Notes: a model not told the origin generated them from the letters alone. A stretch of 34,639 nt of DNA from Planctomycetota bacterium (GCA_018814045.1 JAHJAR010000208.1:1-34639); one strand, 5' to 3'; shown: positions 16,842 through 26,048, numbered from the stretch's first letter. A program made the numbers and translations.

Positions 16842-17930
16842 CTACGCCACGCACCGCCGGCGACCATGCGTCTCGCGGAGAAGCTGCTCGGTTTCGTCCC
16901 AGCCGATGCACTCGTCTGTGATGGAGACGCCGTAACGCAGTTCCGCCGGGTTGTCGCCGAGCTTCTGATTGCCCTCGTGCAGGTTGCTCTCGAGCATCGC
17001 GCCGATCAAGGACGCATGGCCCATCTGGCGTTGCTCCAGAATGCTGCGCCAGACGACCGCCTGGTTTCGACAGCACTTCCCCGAGTTGGCGTGGCTGCAA
17101 TCGACCATCAGGGCCGGCGCCAGGCCACTCTGTTGCAGCGCCTCCGTGGCCTCGGCAGTCATCTCCGGGGCGTAGTTGGGGCCGGCGCGTCCGCCACGCA
17201 GAATCAGGTGTCCCCACGCGTTGCCGCGCGTGCGGATGACCGCGGTGCGGCCCTGTTGATCGATACCCAGGAAACTGTGCGGGTGGCGGGCCGCATCGAG
17301 CGCGTCGAGCGCGGCCTGAAGCCGACCATCCGTGCCATTCTTGAACCCCACTGGCATCGACAGGCCGCTGGCCATCTGGCGGTGGGTCTGCGACTCGGTC
17401 GTGCGGGCGCCGATCGCGGCCCAGCTCACCAGATCAGCGATGTACTGCGGCGTGATCGGGTCGAGCATCTCGGTCCCCGCCGCCAACCCCAGCTCGGTGA
17501 TGTGCTGGAGAATCCGCCGGGCCGCCCGGATTCCGGCTTCCATGTCAAATGTGTCGTCCAGACGAGGGTCGTTGATCAGTCCCTTCCATCCGGTCGTCGT
17601 TCGCGGCTTCTCGAAATACACGCGCATCACGAGGCACAGGTGATCTTCCAGCTCGAGACGCAGCTGGTTGAGACGTTCGGCGTACTCCAGGGCGGCGGCC
17701 TCATCGTGGATCGAGCACGGCCCGACGATGACGAGCAGACGCCGATCGTCGCCGCGTAGGATGCGCCGGATCGCCGCCCGGCTCTCGACCACCGTGCGCT
17801 GGGAAACGGGCCCCAGCGGGATTTCCTGCTTGGCCTCGTGCGGGCGAAACAGGCGGCGGGTGCTGGCAACGTTGAGGTCGTCAGTGGCCGGTGGCGTCTG
17901 CGTCGCAGGACGTCGCGGGTTGGTCAACAT
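16842..17930 (-). CDS. 3-deoxy-7-phosphoheptulonate (DAHP) synthase, class I
   Basis: This 362-residue enzyme condenses phosphoenolpyruvate and erythrose 4-phosphate, the first step of aromatic amino acid synthesis. It belongs to the AroF/AroG/AroH type: GPCSIHD with metal-ligand C72, [20 protein letters not shown] (103-122), [16 protein letters not shown] (H280), ESNLHEGNQ (E314) and [10 protein letters not shown] (D339) are all present, so the metal site is complete. Length matches the E. coli isozymes. ATG 17930 has only a weak GAGG upstream. It is preceded by an aromatic leader peptide and terminator (17981-18115), so transcription is very probably controlled by charged Tyr/Trp/Phe tRNA levels. 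Which amino acid inhibits the enzyme cannot be told by eye. Confidence 0.95.
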   Translation of the reverse strand: MLTNPRRPATQTPPATDDLNVASTRRLFRPHEAKQEIPLGPVSQRTVVESRAAIRRILRGDDRRLLVIVGPCSIHDEAAALEYAERLNQLRLELEDHLCLVMRVYFEKPRTTTGWKGLINDPRLDDTFDMEAGIRAARRILQHITELGLAAGTEMLDPITPQYIADLVSWAAIGARTTESQTHRQMASGLSMPVGFKNGTDGRLQAALDALDAARHPHSFLGIDQQGRTAVIRTRGNAWGHLILRGGRAGPNYAPEMTAEATEALQQSGLAPALMVDCSHANSGKCCRNQAVVWRSILEQRQMGHASLIGAMLESNLHEGNQKLGDNPAELRYGVSITDECIGWDETEQLLRETHGRRRCVA

Positions 17931-17980
17931 GCGCGTGGCCTCGTAGTGTTGGAGATCCCGACCGGTCGGCGACGTGGCAT

Positions 17981-18010
17981 AAAAAGCGACGCCGGCCGAA
18001 GCCGGCGTCG
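17981..18010 (-). terminator. Intrinsic terminator of the DAHP synthase attenuator
   Basis: On the minus strand a perfect 10-bp stem CGACGCCGGC / GCCGGCGTCG with a UUCG tetraloop is followed by C and five U. It lies between the leader peptide and the DAHP synthase start, so it would stop transcription before the gene. Its 5' arm can instead pair with 18045-18050. Confidence 0.85.
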
Positions 18011-18040
18011 ATGGTCTCGCGATTCCTTACGGCCGCACCA

Positions 18041-18115
18041 TCACCCGGCTACGCTCCACGCGTAGTACCAGGAATAAAAGCGATAGTGCCTTGTGTACGT
18101 GCTCACGTTTCTCAT
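18041..18115 (-). CDS. Aromatic leader peptide of DAHP synthase attenuator
   Basis: A 24-codon ORF starts at ATG 18115 and ends at TGA 18041. Eight of its residues are aromatic: Tyr 7, 11, 14, 17 and 18, Phe 13, and Trp 16 and 20, concentrated in RFYSWYYAW. An in-frame TAA lies five codons upstream, so the ATG (or GTG 18106) is the start. There is no Shine-Dalgarno; a candidate promoter places the transcript start only a few bases before the ATG, so translation may be leaderless. It overlaps RNA segment 2 at its last codons. The density of Tyr/Trp/Phe codons directly before a terminator and an aromatic pathway gene makes a regulatory peptide the clear reading. Confidence 0.82.
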   Translation of the reverse strand: MRNVSTYTRHYRFYSWYYAWSVAG

Positions 18116-18124
18116 GGCTGTTAC

Positions 18125-18154
18125 ATCTTAGTGCTTACGCACTCACAGAATCAA
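18125..18154 (-). promoter_or_regulatory. Candidate sigma70-type promoter for leader peptide and DAHP synthase
   Basis: TTGATT (18149-18154) and TAAGAT (18125-18130) are separated by 18 bases; each hexamer matches the consensus at four of six positions. Transcription would begin around 18117-18119, almost at the leader ATG. The rest of the gap to the kinase stop at 18279 holds nothing else I can identify. Confidence 0.5.
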
Positions 18155-18278
18155 CGAAATCTGTTGGCCCGGGCCGCATTTCTCGCCGATCGGGCGTGCC
18201 CGTTATCGGCGTTGTGAAGCGAGGCGGCGTCCGGATCAGGGTCAGGACGATAACGCGGCGCCGCGACGCGCTTCGGTC

Positions 18279-21200
18279 TCAGCCCATGACCGAGGCGCGT
18301 GACAGGTGCGCACGAACAACCCCGATCAGCTTCTTGCGGCTGATGGGTTTGGTCTCGTAATCGTCGCAACCGACCTGAAGGCACCTCTCCCGGTCGCTCG
18401 CCATCGCGTGGGCGGTTAACGCGATGATGGTGCCGCTGTAGCCTCTCTGCCGCAGAAGGCGCGTCGCCTGGTACCCATCCATCACCGGCATCTGCATATC
18501 CATCAGGATAACGTCGTAGGGTTGGCCCGTGTGTCGAGCGGCGAGCGCCGCGTCGACGGCCAGCGCACCGTTCTCGACGACCGTGACCTGCGCACCGGCC
18601 CTCTCCAGGATGTGGGAGATGAGCCGCTGGTTATCGGGGCCATCCTCGGCCAGCAGAATGTGTCCGGCTAGCGCCGGCAACGCGGGGTCGCCGGCAACGT
18701 CTGCTTCGGGCCCATCCAACGCAGCTTCGGCCGGGCGGTCGACGATTCGCACGCCGCGCAGCGAACCGGTCGCGATCGTCACGCGAAACGTGCTGCCTGC
18801 GCCGGGCCGGCTGTGCACGCAAATGTCACCGCCGAGCAGGCTGGCCAGGCGCTTGCTGATCGCCAGGCCCAGCCCGGTACCACCGTACCGCCGGGTCGTG
18901 GTCGAGTCTGCCTGCGTGAAGGCCTGGAATAGCCCGGACATCTGCTCCGCTGACAGGCCGATCCCGCTGTCGATCACATCGATTTGCAGCCCGGCCTGCT
19001 CCGTACGTGTGTATTCCGGCGTGCTGACCAGACGGGCCACCAGCCGTACGCCCCCCTGCTCGGTGAACTTGACGGCGTTCCCGATCAGGTTGACCAGGAT
19101 CTGCCGCAACCGTGTGGGATCGGTCTGGATGGTCTCGGGTAGGGGGCCGTCGTATTCGATGTCGAGGCTCAGGTGCTTCTCCCCCGCGCGGACTCCCATG
19201 AGCGACTGAACTTCGGCGAGCATCTGCATCGGTGAGCAGGGAAGCCGCTCAACCTCGAGCAGGCCGGCCTCGATCTTGGTGAGATCGAGGATGTCGTTGA
19301 TCAGTTGCAGCAGGTGATCACCGTTGCGGCGGATGGTGTGGACGGCATCCAACATGTCCGCGTGCGAGATGTCGGCGGCCAGGAGACTCTCCGCGAAGCC
19401 CAGAATTGCCGTCATCGGCGTGCGGATCTCATGGCTCATGTTGGCCAGGAACTCGCTCTTGGCCCGATTGGCCGCCTCGGCCGCCTCCTTGGCCGCTTGC
19501 AGCTCTGCTTCGGTGCGCTTGCGGTCGGTGATGTCGCGGATGATGCCCACCGCGTGCCATTCGTCGCGCAGTCGAATGGGAGAGATGGACAATTCAACGG
19601 GGAATTCGGTGCCGTCCTTCCGCAGTGCGGTCAGTTCCAGAGTCCTGCCCATCGCCGCGCCTTGCCCAGTCTGCTGAAAGTGGCCGAACGCCGTCCGGTA
19701 GGCGGCGTGGTAGCGGCTGGGGGCCAACAGGGAATGGAGGTTGCGGCCGAGGGCTTCATCACGGGCGTAGCCGAAGATGTTCTCTGCCGCCGCGTTCCAG
19801 AAAGTCATCTCGCCCCGGGCATCCATCATCACGATGGCGTCGAGGGCCGACATGCTAATGCTGCGGAACCGCTCTTCACTCTCATGCAGGGCGGCGGTGG
19901 CCCGCTTGCGCTGAATCAGACGCCACATGCCCTGCATGAGCAGCTTCATTTGCCGAACATCAGTTTCGTCGTACTCATCCTCCTTGTTACCGACGCCGGC
20001 CACGGCCACAATCCGCTTGTCATCGAATACCGGGATGCTCATGTGCCGGCGGACAGCCACGTGCCCCGGGGGATAGCCTTTCTTGAGGGGGCTGGGAGCG
20101 CCGTAGTCGTTGGTGATTATGGGCTTTCTCTGTCGTATCGCCTCGCCCCACAGGCCCGTGTCCGCCACTGGATAGACCGTCGGCTTGTCGCTGATTTCGC
20201 ACCGCGCCAGCGCCTCCCGGGACCATGCGTGCATCGTGAGCACTGACTCGTCTTCGTTGGTGAAGGCCAGGTACCCGAGCTTGCTGCGCGTGAATTGGAC
20301 CGCGCTCTCAAGTGCGAAATTCGTGATCTCCTCGAGCGGCGCGTCCGTCATCTGATTCAGCGTCAGTAACGCCTCGAGCCGAGCTTCGTTCAGACGCAGC
20401 GTTTCGTCCGCCCGGCGGCGCTCGCTGATATCGATCCCCATCCCGACGAGGTACTGCTTTCCGTCCAGGGTGACGCGCTTGCCAGTGAGGAAGTAGGGAA
20501 CGACGGTGCCGTCTTTGGCGACCAGGTCCGCTTCGCGCGTTGCTTGCCCCTCGGTAAATACCTGGTGGATGCCCTCTGCGATGGCCTGTTTGTCCGCGCC
20601 GGCGAAGAGTTCCAGGGGGTGCAAAGCAGCCAGTTCCGCAGACGAATATCCGGAAACGCGGCCAAAGTTCTGATTCCAGCGCAGAAAGTGCCCCTGCTCG
20701 TCGAAGAGATAGAAGACGCCCGGCAGACTGTCGATGGTCGAAGCAACGAAATCCTTCTCCCTGCGCGAGTTCGCTTCCATCTGCCGGAGTTCGACCAGCG
20801 TCCTGTCTTTGAAGGACTCGTAAAAATACGCAAGCGTCGCAATCACCAGAACCATGCCTGCCAGACCCGCCAGTTGCAGCAGTCTGAACTCGGCCGGCGT
20901 TGCGTCCTGAGGGAAGACGAAGCCACCGAGGTCAAGTAGATAGAACCCGCTCAGCGCCGCGATCGCCAGTATGAGCCATAACAGTGCCGAGCGCCGGCCG
21001 GCAGTGCTCATGGCAATGATCGGAACTGCGGCGTACCACGCCAGTGACGGGCTCCCGTGCCCACCCAACCTGCACGTGATGAAGGTGAGCACCCCCAGCA
21101 GAGTACCCGCCAGCAGGTTGCCTAATAGAGCAGGCGATCCCATGCGCCGCATGAGATACAGCGCGCAGCCCACGTTGCCGGTAGCAAGCGCCAACGCGAC

Positions 21201-21434
21201 TGAACTACCTGGACTACCCAGCCAGGCCAGAACGCCCGTGTAGAGCAGGCCCAGGAGAATCAGCGCCACGGCGTAGGTGACCGCCAAACGCGCGCGGTGC
21301 AGGTGGTCCGTATCGCCGGCGCGAACTGCCGGAGGCAACATGCGATCGGCGGCTCCGCTCACCCTGCTCCCGAGGCGGATCCGGGCCCAACGTGATCGCG
21401 TGTCAGGGGTGTGGCCACCTTGCTCGGCACACAT
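18279..21434 (-). CDS. Hybrid sensor histidine kinase (membrane, PAS-GAF-PAS-HisKA-HATPase-REC)
   Basis: A 1051-residue hybrid kinase. Domains in order: a membrane region of about five or six helices (46-205), a PAS domain (about 225-345, ending GMGIDISERRRADE), a GAF domain (about 355-510, LGYLAFTNEDESVLTMHAWS), a second PAS (about 515-640, ending GIIRDITDRKRTE), the dimerisation/phospho-acceptor helix with H668 in FLANMSHEIRTPM, a HATPase with N, G1 and G2 boxes (NLIGNAVKFTEQGG, DSGIGLS, GGTGLGLAISKRL), and a C-terminal receiver with D979 in VILMDMQMPVMDG and K1029. All catalytic residues are present. ATG 21434 has GAGAGG nearby; a GTG at 21446 or ATG at 21341 is also possible. No output regulator is adjacent, so the partner and signal are unknown. 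Confidence 0.92.
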   Translation of the reverse strand: MCAEQGGHTPDTRSRWARIRLGSRVSGAADRMLPPAVRAGDTDHLHRARLAVTYAVALILLGLLYTGVLAWLGSPGSSVALALATGNVGCALYLMRRMGSPALLGNLLAGTLLGVLTFITCRLGGHGSPSLAWYAAVPIIAMSTAGRRSALLWLILAIAALSGFYLLDLGGFVFPQDATPAEFRLLQLAGLAGMVLVIATLAYFYESFKDRTLVELRQMEANSRREKDFVASTIDSLPGVFYLFDEQGHFLRWNQNFGRVSGYSSAELAALHPLELFAGADKQAIAEGIHQVFTEGQATREADLVAKDGTVVPYFLTGKRVTLDGKQYLVGMGIDISERRRADETLRLNEARLEALLTLNQMTDAPLEEITNFALESAVQFTRSKLGYLAFTNEDESVLTMHAWSREALARCEISDKPTVYPVADTGLWGEAIRQRKPIITNDYGAPSPLKKGYPPGHVAVRRHMSIPVFDDKRIVAVAGVGNKEDEYDETDVRQMKLLMQGMWRLIQRKRATAALHESEERFRSISMSALDAIVMMDARGEMTFWNAAAENIFGYARDEALGRNLHSLLAPSRYHAAYRTAFGHFQQTGQGAAMGRTLELTALRKDGTEFPVELSISPIRLRDEWHAVGIIRDITDRKRTEAELQAAKEAAEAANRAKSEFLANMSHEIRTPMTAILGFAESLLAADISHADMLDAVHTIRRNGDHLLQLINDILDLTKIEAGLLEVERLPCSPMQMLAEVQSLMGVRAGEKHLSLDIEYDGPLPETIQTDPTRLRQILVNLIGNAVKFTEQGGVRLVARLVSTPEYTRTEQAGLQIDVIDSGIGLSAEQMSGLFQAFTQADSTTTRRYGGTGLGLAISKRLASLLGGDICVHSRPGAGSTFRVTIATGSLRGVRIVDRPAEAALDGPEADVAGDPALPALAGHILLAEDGPDNQRLISHILERAGAQVTVVENGALAVDAALAARHTGQPYDVILMDMQMPVMDGYQATRLLRQRGYSGTIIALTAHAMASDRERCLQVGCDDYETKPISRKKLIGVVRAHLSRASVMG

Positions 21435-21446
21435 AGCGCCTCTCAC

Positions 21447-21823
21447 GACTGGGCCGGGAAACAGAAAGTCGCTACGCGCCCCGTCGCCGTTGTCCGCGCG
21501 TCGACTAATCCCGTGGGCTGGGACACTCCACGGGCAGCACTAATAGCGGGATTCGCGGCAGGGCTGCTGCCGGCGTCCGAACCAGAACACACCACGTACC
21601 GCCGGCGATGACGCTTCGGCTGCGACGTACGCGGCCGCCCGCCGCGCGGGCGCTCCCACGTACAGGAGACACCCCGCACACGGGTAATCGGCAAAAAGCC
21701 CCAGTTGCATCAGCGCCAGCCGGGCCGCGGCGTTTACCTCTTATCGGCCGCTACACGCGCTGGTCGCCTATCCTCGGCGGTTGCCGCGCGCAGCCACGTC
21801 CGCCCGTGGAGCAGGTGTCCGGA
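21447..21823. other. Intergenic region between fliM and the histidine kinase
   Basis: No convincing gene is seen in these 377 bases. A 7-bp hairpin (CCCGTGG / CCACGGG, 21510-21534) is the only structure noted. A TATTAG on the minus strand could be a -10 element for the kinase but has no clear -35. Confidence 0.4.
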
Positions 21824-22849
21824 TCAGAGTCTCTCATCGATCGTGGCGTGACGCCCAAGGCGGATGGCGCGCCGACCGCGCAGTTGTCCGACGCGGCCAG
21901 CAAACTTGTTGGTGCCCTCGATCTGCACAATCAGATCAGCGCCCGCGCGCTTGTCGAGCTGGATCAGGTCGCCGCGCTGGAGTGTGCGCAGCTCGCTGAG
22001 CTTCACTGTCGTTTCGCCCAGAAAGGCCGCCAGGCCGACCTTGGATTTGACCAGGTTGCGCAACAGGCGGCGTTGCTGCATATCGGATGCACCCTTGGGC
22101 TTGTAGCCAAACCACGACTGCGTGGTCAGCTTGGCGAGGACCGATTCAATCACGTTGAAGGGGATGCACATGCTCATCGTGCCGGCGCATTGCCCCATCT
22201 TGATCTCAAACGTTATGAAAACGACTACCTCAGTGGGCGCCACGATGTGCACCAACTGCGGGTTGCTCTCGGTCTCCACCATCTGAAAACGCACGTCGAC
22301 CAGATTGTGCCACACCTCGGAAAGGTGCGCGAGAGCCCGCTCGATCAGGCGGGTGATCAGCCGCCATTCGATGGACGTTAGCGGACGCTGTGGGATGTGC
22401 ATGTCGGTGCTGCTGCCGCCCAACAGACGATCGATGATCGGGTAAACGATCAGCGGACTGATCTCCAGGCACATCTGCCCCTCGAGTGGCGGCGCCTGGA
22501 CGATCGCAAAACAGGTCGGGTTCGGCAGCGAGTGGATAAACTCGCTGTAGGTGAGCTGCTCCACCCCGACCACCCGGACGTCGATGATCGTCCGCAGGAA
22601 GCCGGAGAGGGTCGCCCCAAAATTGCGGGCAAAACCGTCGTGAATCGCCCCCAGGGCACGGATGTGGTCCTTGCTTACCCGCTCAGGCCGCTTGAAGTCG
22701 TAGACGCCAACCTTTGGCTGACTTACGGTCGCCGTCACGGCTGTCACCGCCGATTGGGCTCGTGTAGGGCTCTCCTCCGCTGCCGCTGCGTCCCTGGCCA
22801 CGGAATTTAGCAGGGCATCGATTTCAGCCTGGTCGAGGACTTCGGACAT
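21824..22849 (-). CDS. fliM: Flagellar motor switch protein FliM
   Basis: FliM forms the C-ring of the flagellar motor with FliG and FliN and binds phospho-CheY to switch rotation. The 341-residue product starts MSEVLDQAEIDALLNSV, which contains the CheY-binding N-terminal motif. Then come the CheC-like middle domain (ALGAIHDGFARNFGATLSGFLR, LPNPTCFAIVQAPPLEGQMCLEI, DRLLGG) and the C-terminal SpoA/FliN-like domain (VKLSELRTLQRGDLIQLDKRAGADLIVQIEGTNKFAGRVG). Length is normal. The frame stays open to 23386, but the extra upstream part is compositionally random, so ATG 22849 is preferred despite a weak ribosome-binding site. No other flagellar or chemotaxis gene is in the window, which is unusual for fliM. 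Confidence 0.95.
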   Translation of the reverse strand: MSEVLDQAEIDALLNSVARDAAAAEESPTRAQSAVTAVTATVSQPKVGVYDFKRPERVSKDHIRALGAIHDGFARNFGATLSGFLRTIIDVRVVGVEQLTYSEFIHSLPNPTCFAIVQAPPLEGQMCLEISPLIVYPIIDRLLGGSSTDMHIPQRPLTSIEWRLITRLIERALAHLSEVWHNLVDVRFQMVETESNPQLVHIVAPTEVVVFITFEIKMGQCAGTMSMCIPFNVIESVLAKLTTQSWFGYKPKGASDMQQRRLLRNLVKSKVGLAAFLGETTVKLSELRTLQRGDLIQLDKRAGADLIVQIEGTNKFAGRVGQLRGRRAIRLGRHATIDERL

Positions 22850-23489
22850 CGTCGGTTGCACCGTCCAGGTCGGCCGGGCGCACACTCTACACAACGGCTG
22901 ACGCGGTGAGTGGCGCGCAGCGCTCTCTGTCCGGATGATATCGGAGCGCCGTCGTGGGGGCCTTGAATACCCACCTGGAAGGTCGGCTAGACCCTCCCTA
23001 CGCCAGGCAGCCGCGCCAGCACCCACGGGCGGCGCGCCAAGAAACTCAAGAGCGGTTACGACCCTGCGGTCGCCCCCGTCGCGAGTTCTCCTGTCGCATG
23101 TGTCACGTAGGTCGACACCTGTGCAACGACCGACGAGCCAGGTCGCATGACGCGGCAGAGCACCTCGGACGGGTGTAGCACAATATGCTGCGATGGCTGC
23201 CGACAAAGCCACGTTATGTTGTGGTGCGATGGCCAAGCCCGCACAAACGGCTATGGTCCCGCGCGCGCTTGTTTCGCCATGGGGCAACCGGCGCGACGGC
23301 ATCCGTGCGACAGATACGGCGGGGCCAGCCGTGGAGGTCGGCGGCAGAGAGTGGTCGGGCGGCGGCAGCGCCGCGGGACCGGCCAAAGCGGTTGGCTGAG
23401 GGCTGGCCGGCGTGGAAGGCGCTCTGATCCCGAAACCTCGCCAGCCGGAAAAACACGCACGTTTGTGCCGGGACCGGCGGCTCCCGGGG
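22850..23489. other. Long intergenic region between divergent fliM and rpsB
   Basis: About 640 bases before the rpsB promoter carry only overlapping, antisense-type open frames with no recognisable protein. I see no RNA gene or repeat. It should contain the fliM promoter, which I cannot place. Confidence 0.4.
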
Positions 23490-23519
23490 TTGACGCGCCG
23501 CTGCGCGCGGGGTTATCAT
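23490..23519 (+). promoter_or_regulatory. Promoter of rpsB-tsf
   Basis: TTGACG (23490-23495) and TATCAT (23514-23519), each five of six to consensus, are 18 bases apart. This gives a leader of about 119 bases before rpsB, with ACCGA/TCGGT able to close a stem around 23584-23619. S2-binding leader autoregulation is known in other bacteria, but I cannot show it here. Confidence 0.65.
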
Positions 23520-23644
23520 CCGAGTTTCCGCTGTCTTCGGCGCACCGGGAACGGGTGTGTGTGCGCGTGCGGGAGCTTGTGGGTACCGACGGGCTTCCAC
23601 CGGCAACGCGTATCGGTGAGACGTAGCCTACGAGGAGAGAACGT

Positions 23645-24601
23645 TTGGCATCATCTTTGGTCCGTGAGTTGATGGACTCGGGTATCCACTTCGGGCACCA
23701 TTGCAGCCGCTGGAACCCGAAGATGGGACCTTACATCGCCGGCACGCGCAACTCGATTCATATCGTCGACATTCGCGAGACTGTTCGCGGGTTGCTGCGG
23801 GCAAAGAAGTTCCTCGCCCGCGTGACGGCCAACGGCCAGGACGTGTTGTTTGTCGGCACAAAACGCCAGGCCCGCGAGACCGTAACCAGGCACGCCGACC
23901 GGTGCGGCATGCACAGCGTCACTGAGCGCTGGCTGGGTGGAACACTGACGAACGCCCGCACGATCCGGGCCCGATTGCAGCGGCTGGAAGAACTGGAGGC
24001 GCTCGTAGACAGCCCGCAGTGGGACACCGACTACTCGAAGAAGATGAAGTCGACGTTGACGCGGGAACTGCGTAAGATTCGCCGCAACCTGGACGGGATT
24101 CGCCGTATGAATCGTCTTCCGGGCGCGTTGGTGGTGATCGATGTGCGCAAGGAGACCAACGCCGTCCGCGAAGCGCGGACGCTTGGCATCCCAACCATCG
24201 GTCTGATCGACACCGACAGCGATCCCGACTTCGCAAGCATCCCGATTCCCGGCAACGACGACGCGATGCGGGCCATCGAAGTCGTCATGCGCCAGTTGGC
24301 CGACGCCGTCGAGGAAGGCCGGCGGGCACGACCGGAGCCGATCGACCAAACCGACGGCCAGGATGCGACGGGGGCGGGAAAGCGGCGTAGGCCGCGGCGG
24401 CGCCCGACCTCCACCTGGGAGAACGCGCAAGCATTCGGCACGGTCGATAGCGGCGCGGTCGGAGTTGCATCCGAGACACCTGCGACGGACGTCAGCACAA
24501 CGACCGAGACGACGGCGTCACCGGCACCGATCGAGTCCCCCTCGGCGGCGATTCCGAACGGGGCTGCCTCGGGCAGTGAGCCACCGCGGGCCCAGGTTTA
24601 A
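23645..24601 (+). CDS. rpsB: 30S ribosomal protein S2
   Basis: This 318-residue protein is ribosomal protein S2, which bridges head and body of the small subunit and is needed for S1 binding. Conserved segments: [61 protein letters not shown] and [15 protein letters not shown]. The start is TTG 23645, with AGGAG seven bases upstream. The S2 fold ends near residue 226. Beyond it is an extension of about 90 residues, first basic ([14 protein letters not shown]), then rich in Ala, Thr, Ser and Pro; E. coli S2 has 241 residues. It is followed by tsf, the usual pairing, and a hairpin in the 90-base gap. Confidence 0.96.
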   Translation: MASSLVRELMDSGIHFGHHCSRWNPKMGPYIAGTRNSIHIVDIRETVRGLLRAKKFLARVTANGQDVLFVGTKRQARETVTRHADRCGMHSVTERWLGGTLTNARTIRARLQRLEELEALVDSPQWDTDYSKKMKSTLTRELRKIRRNLDGIRRMNRLPGALVVIDVRKETNAVREARTLGIPTIGLIDTDSDPDFASIPIPGNDDAMRAIEVVMRQLADAVEEGRRARPEPIDQTDGQDATGAGKRRRPRRRPTSTWENAQAFGTVDSGAVGVASETPATDVSTTTETTASPAPIESPSAAIPNGAASGSEPPRAQV

Positions 24602-24632
24602 GCGCGGCCAACTCGGACAACCAGCAGGGTAT

Positions 24633-24656
24633 CGTCCCGTCGCCCTGATCGGGACG
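24633..24656 (+). terminator. Hairpin between rpsB and tsf
   Basis: CGTCCCG and CGGGACG form a 7-bp stem with a 10-base loop, followed after a few bases by TCTTTT. It could cause partial termination that adjusts tsf relative to rpsB. The stem is modest and the U-run is displaced. Confidence 0.35.
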
Positions 24657-24691
24657 CCGTGGTCTTTTCACAGCGGTTTTGGAGAGTGTCA

Positions 24692-25519
24692 ATGGGTATC
24701 AGCGCGGCCATGGTCAAGGCGCTTCGCGATAGAACGGGCCTGCCAATGATGGACTGCAAGAAGGCCCTCACCGAAGCAAGTGGGGACGAAGCGCAGGCGA
24801 TCGAACTACTGCGCCGAGCCGGCCTGGGACAGGTCAGCAAGCGTTCTGAGCGCACGACAACGGAAGGGCGCGTAGCTTGCTACGCTGATCCGGAAACGGG
24901 GCGTACCGGCATCGTGGAACTCCGCTGTGAGACTTCCCCGGTGGCCAATACGGACGACTTCATCAACCTGGCGGCGCTCCTGGCGCGAACCGCGGCCAAG
25001 GCCGACGACCCCACGCCCGATTCGCTGCCCCGACTGCCCAACCCGGACAATCCTGCTACTCCGGTCTCGGCCGCGATGGAGACAGCCCTAAACCGCCTGC
25101 GCGAGAACATCCAGATCGCCCGCGTCGGCTGCTGTAGTGGACACGTCGGACACTACGTGCACCATAACTCTCAGGTGGCGGTGGTGGTCAAGATGAACGA
25201 CGCCTGTCCGGACGAGTTGAAGGCCGACATCTGCATGCATATCGCCGCCATGAACCCACCCTACCTGCGGCGTGAAGATGTCGATCCGGCGGACGTCGAG
25301 AAGGAGCGCGAGCTCGCGGCGGAGAGCGCCCAGGGCAAGCCCGAGAACATAGTCGAGAAGATCGTGACCGGCAAGCTCAATCGCTGGTACGCGGATATCG
25401 TCCTGCTCGAGCAGCCCTTCGTCAAAGACGACAAGAAGTCGGTCGGAGAGACTCTGCTGGCGGCCGCCCCGCACCTGACTGTTGACAAGTTCCTGCGCTT
25501 CGAGGTGGGCGGCGCTTAG
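24692..25519 (+). CDS. tsf: Translation elongation factor Ts
   Basis: EF-Ts is the nucleotide exchange factor that recycles EF-Tu-GDP. The 275-residue product has the N-terminal UBA-like helix set and EF-Tu contact (MVKALRDRTGLPMMDCKKALTEASGDEAQAIELLR), then EGRVACYADPETGRTGIVELRCETSPVANTDDF and two core subdomains, ending with QPFVKDDKKSVGETL. ATG 24692 has GGAG eight bases upstream; the frame extends 11 codons further without better support. It is co-transcribed with rpsB. Confidence 0.96.
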   Translation: MGISAAMVKALRDRTGLPMMDCKKALTEASGDEAQAIELLRRAGLGQVSKRSERTTTEGRVACYADPETGRTGIVELRCETSPVANTDDFINLAALLARTAAKADDPTPDSLPRLPNPDNPATPVSAAMETALNRLRENIQIARVGCCSGHVGHYVHHNSQVAVVVKMNDACPDELKADICMHIAAMNPPYLRREDVDPADVEKERELAAESAQGKPENIVEKIVTGKLNRWYADIVLLEQPFVKDDKKSVGETLLAAAPHLTVDKFLRFEVGGA

Positions 25520-26019
25520 CATTCCGCCAGTATCCAGCCGCGCCGGCCAGTTCGGGGCCTGCGCGCGCCCGAGCAACCTAGGCGATGGCCAGGCGCCTCT
25601 GCCCGCCATCCGGGTGGTGCCTGCGCAAGACCCGCGCAACAAACCTGAATAACCGCGCCACCTCTCAGTGTGCCTCAGCCCTGACGACGATAAGCCTATA
25701 ACAACAACAACGGCTGGCTCCGGCCGGTCGTCGCGTGCCACGGATGGCACCAATCCTTGACGCGCGAGCGGGCATGGCGCCGGGCAGGAAGCCCGAAGAT
25801 GGTTCACCGCGCCGGGCAGGGACGCCCAAAACGGAGAATCGGCCCCTCGCCGCCAAGGTCCGCGCGCGGCGCGGCCCAGATTGCGTCGGCTCCCTCCGCG
25901 AGGGGCCGAGGCGTCACCCGGGGGACGCGCCCGTGGCGCGCCCCGCACTCCGGCGTTCTGGCGCGGCCTGCTCGAGTCGCTCGACCGCGCTCCAGCGCGG
26001 CAAGTGTGGCGCAGGCTTC
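25520..26019. other. Intergenic region after tsf
   Basis: About 500 very GC-rich bases contain no supported gene and no convincing terminator with a U-tract. The overlapping frames here have the look of chance openings in GC-rich DNA. Confidence 0.35.
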
Positions 26020-26048
26020 TTACCTTCGCTGGCAGACATCCGTACAAT
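26020..26048 (+). promoter_or_regulatory. Candidate promoter of the RNase D gene
   Basis: TACAAT (26043-26048) is five of six to the -10 consensus; TTACCT lies 17 bases upstream as a weak -35. Transcription would start about 110 bases before the chosen start codon. Confidence 0.4.

Larger units (their letters stand above)
17981..18115 (-). promoter_or_regulatory. Ribosome-mediated attenuator (aromatic leader) of DAHP synthase
   Basis: Four RNA segments with alternative pairings are visible. Segment 1 (18082-18089, GCACUAUC) pairs with segment 2 (18035-18042, GAUGGUGC) over eight bases with one G-U. Segment 2 alternatively pairs with segment 3: AGCCGG (18045-18050) with CCGGCU (18000-18005), and GAUGGU (18037-18042) with ACCAUC (18010-18015). 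Segment 3 otherwise forms the terminator with segment 4 (17987-17996). Segment 1 lies in the leader coding region, just before and under a ribosome stalled at the Phe/Tyr/Trp codons. Stalling would therefore free segment 2, form 2:3 and allow read-through. The pairings are seen directly; the mechanism follows the established trp/phe attenuation model. Confidence 0.82.

Noticed and set aside
22850-23386. N-terminal extension of FliM by about 180 residues
   Set aside because: The added sequence is compositionally random, and the CheY-binding motif that normally starts FliM begins at 22849.
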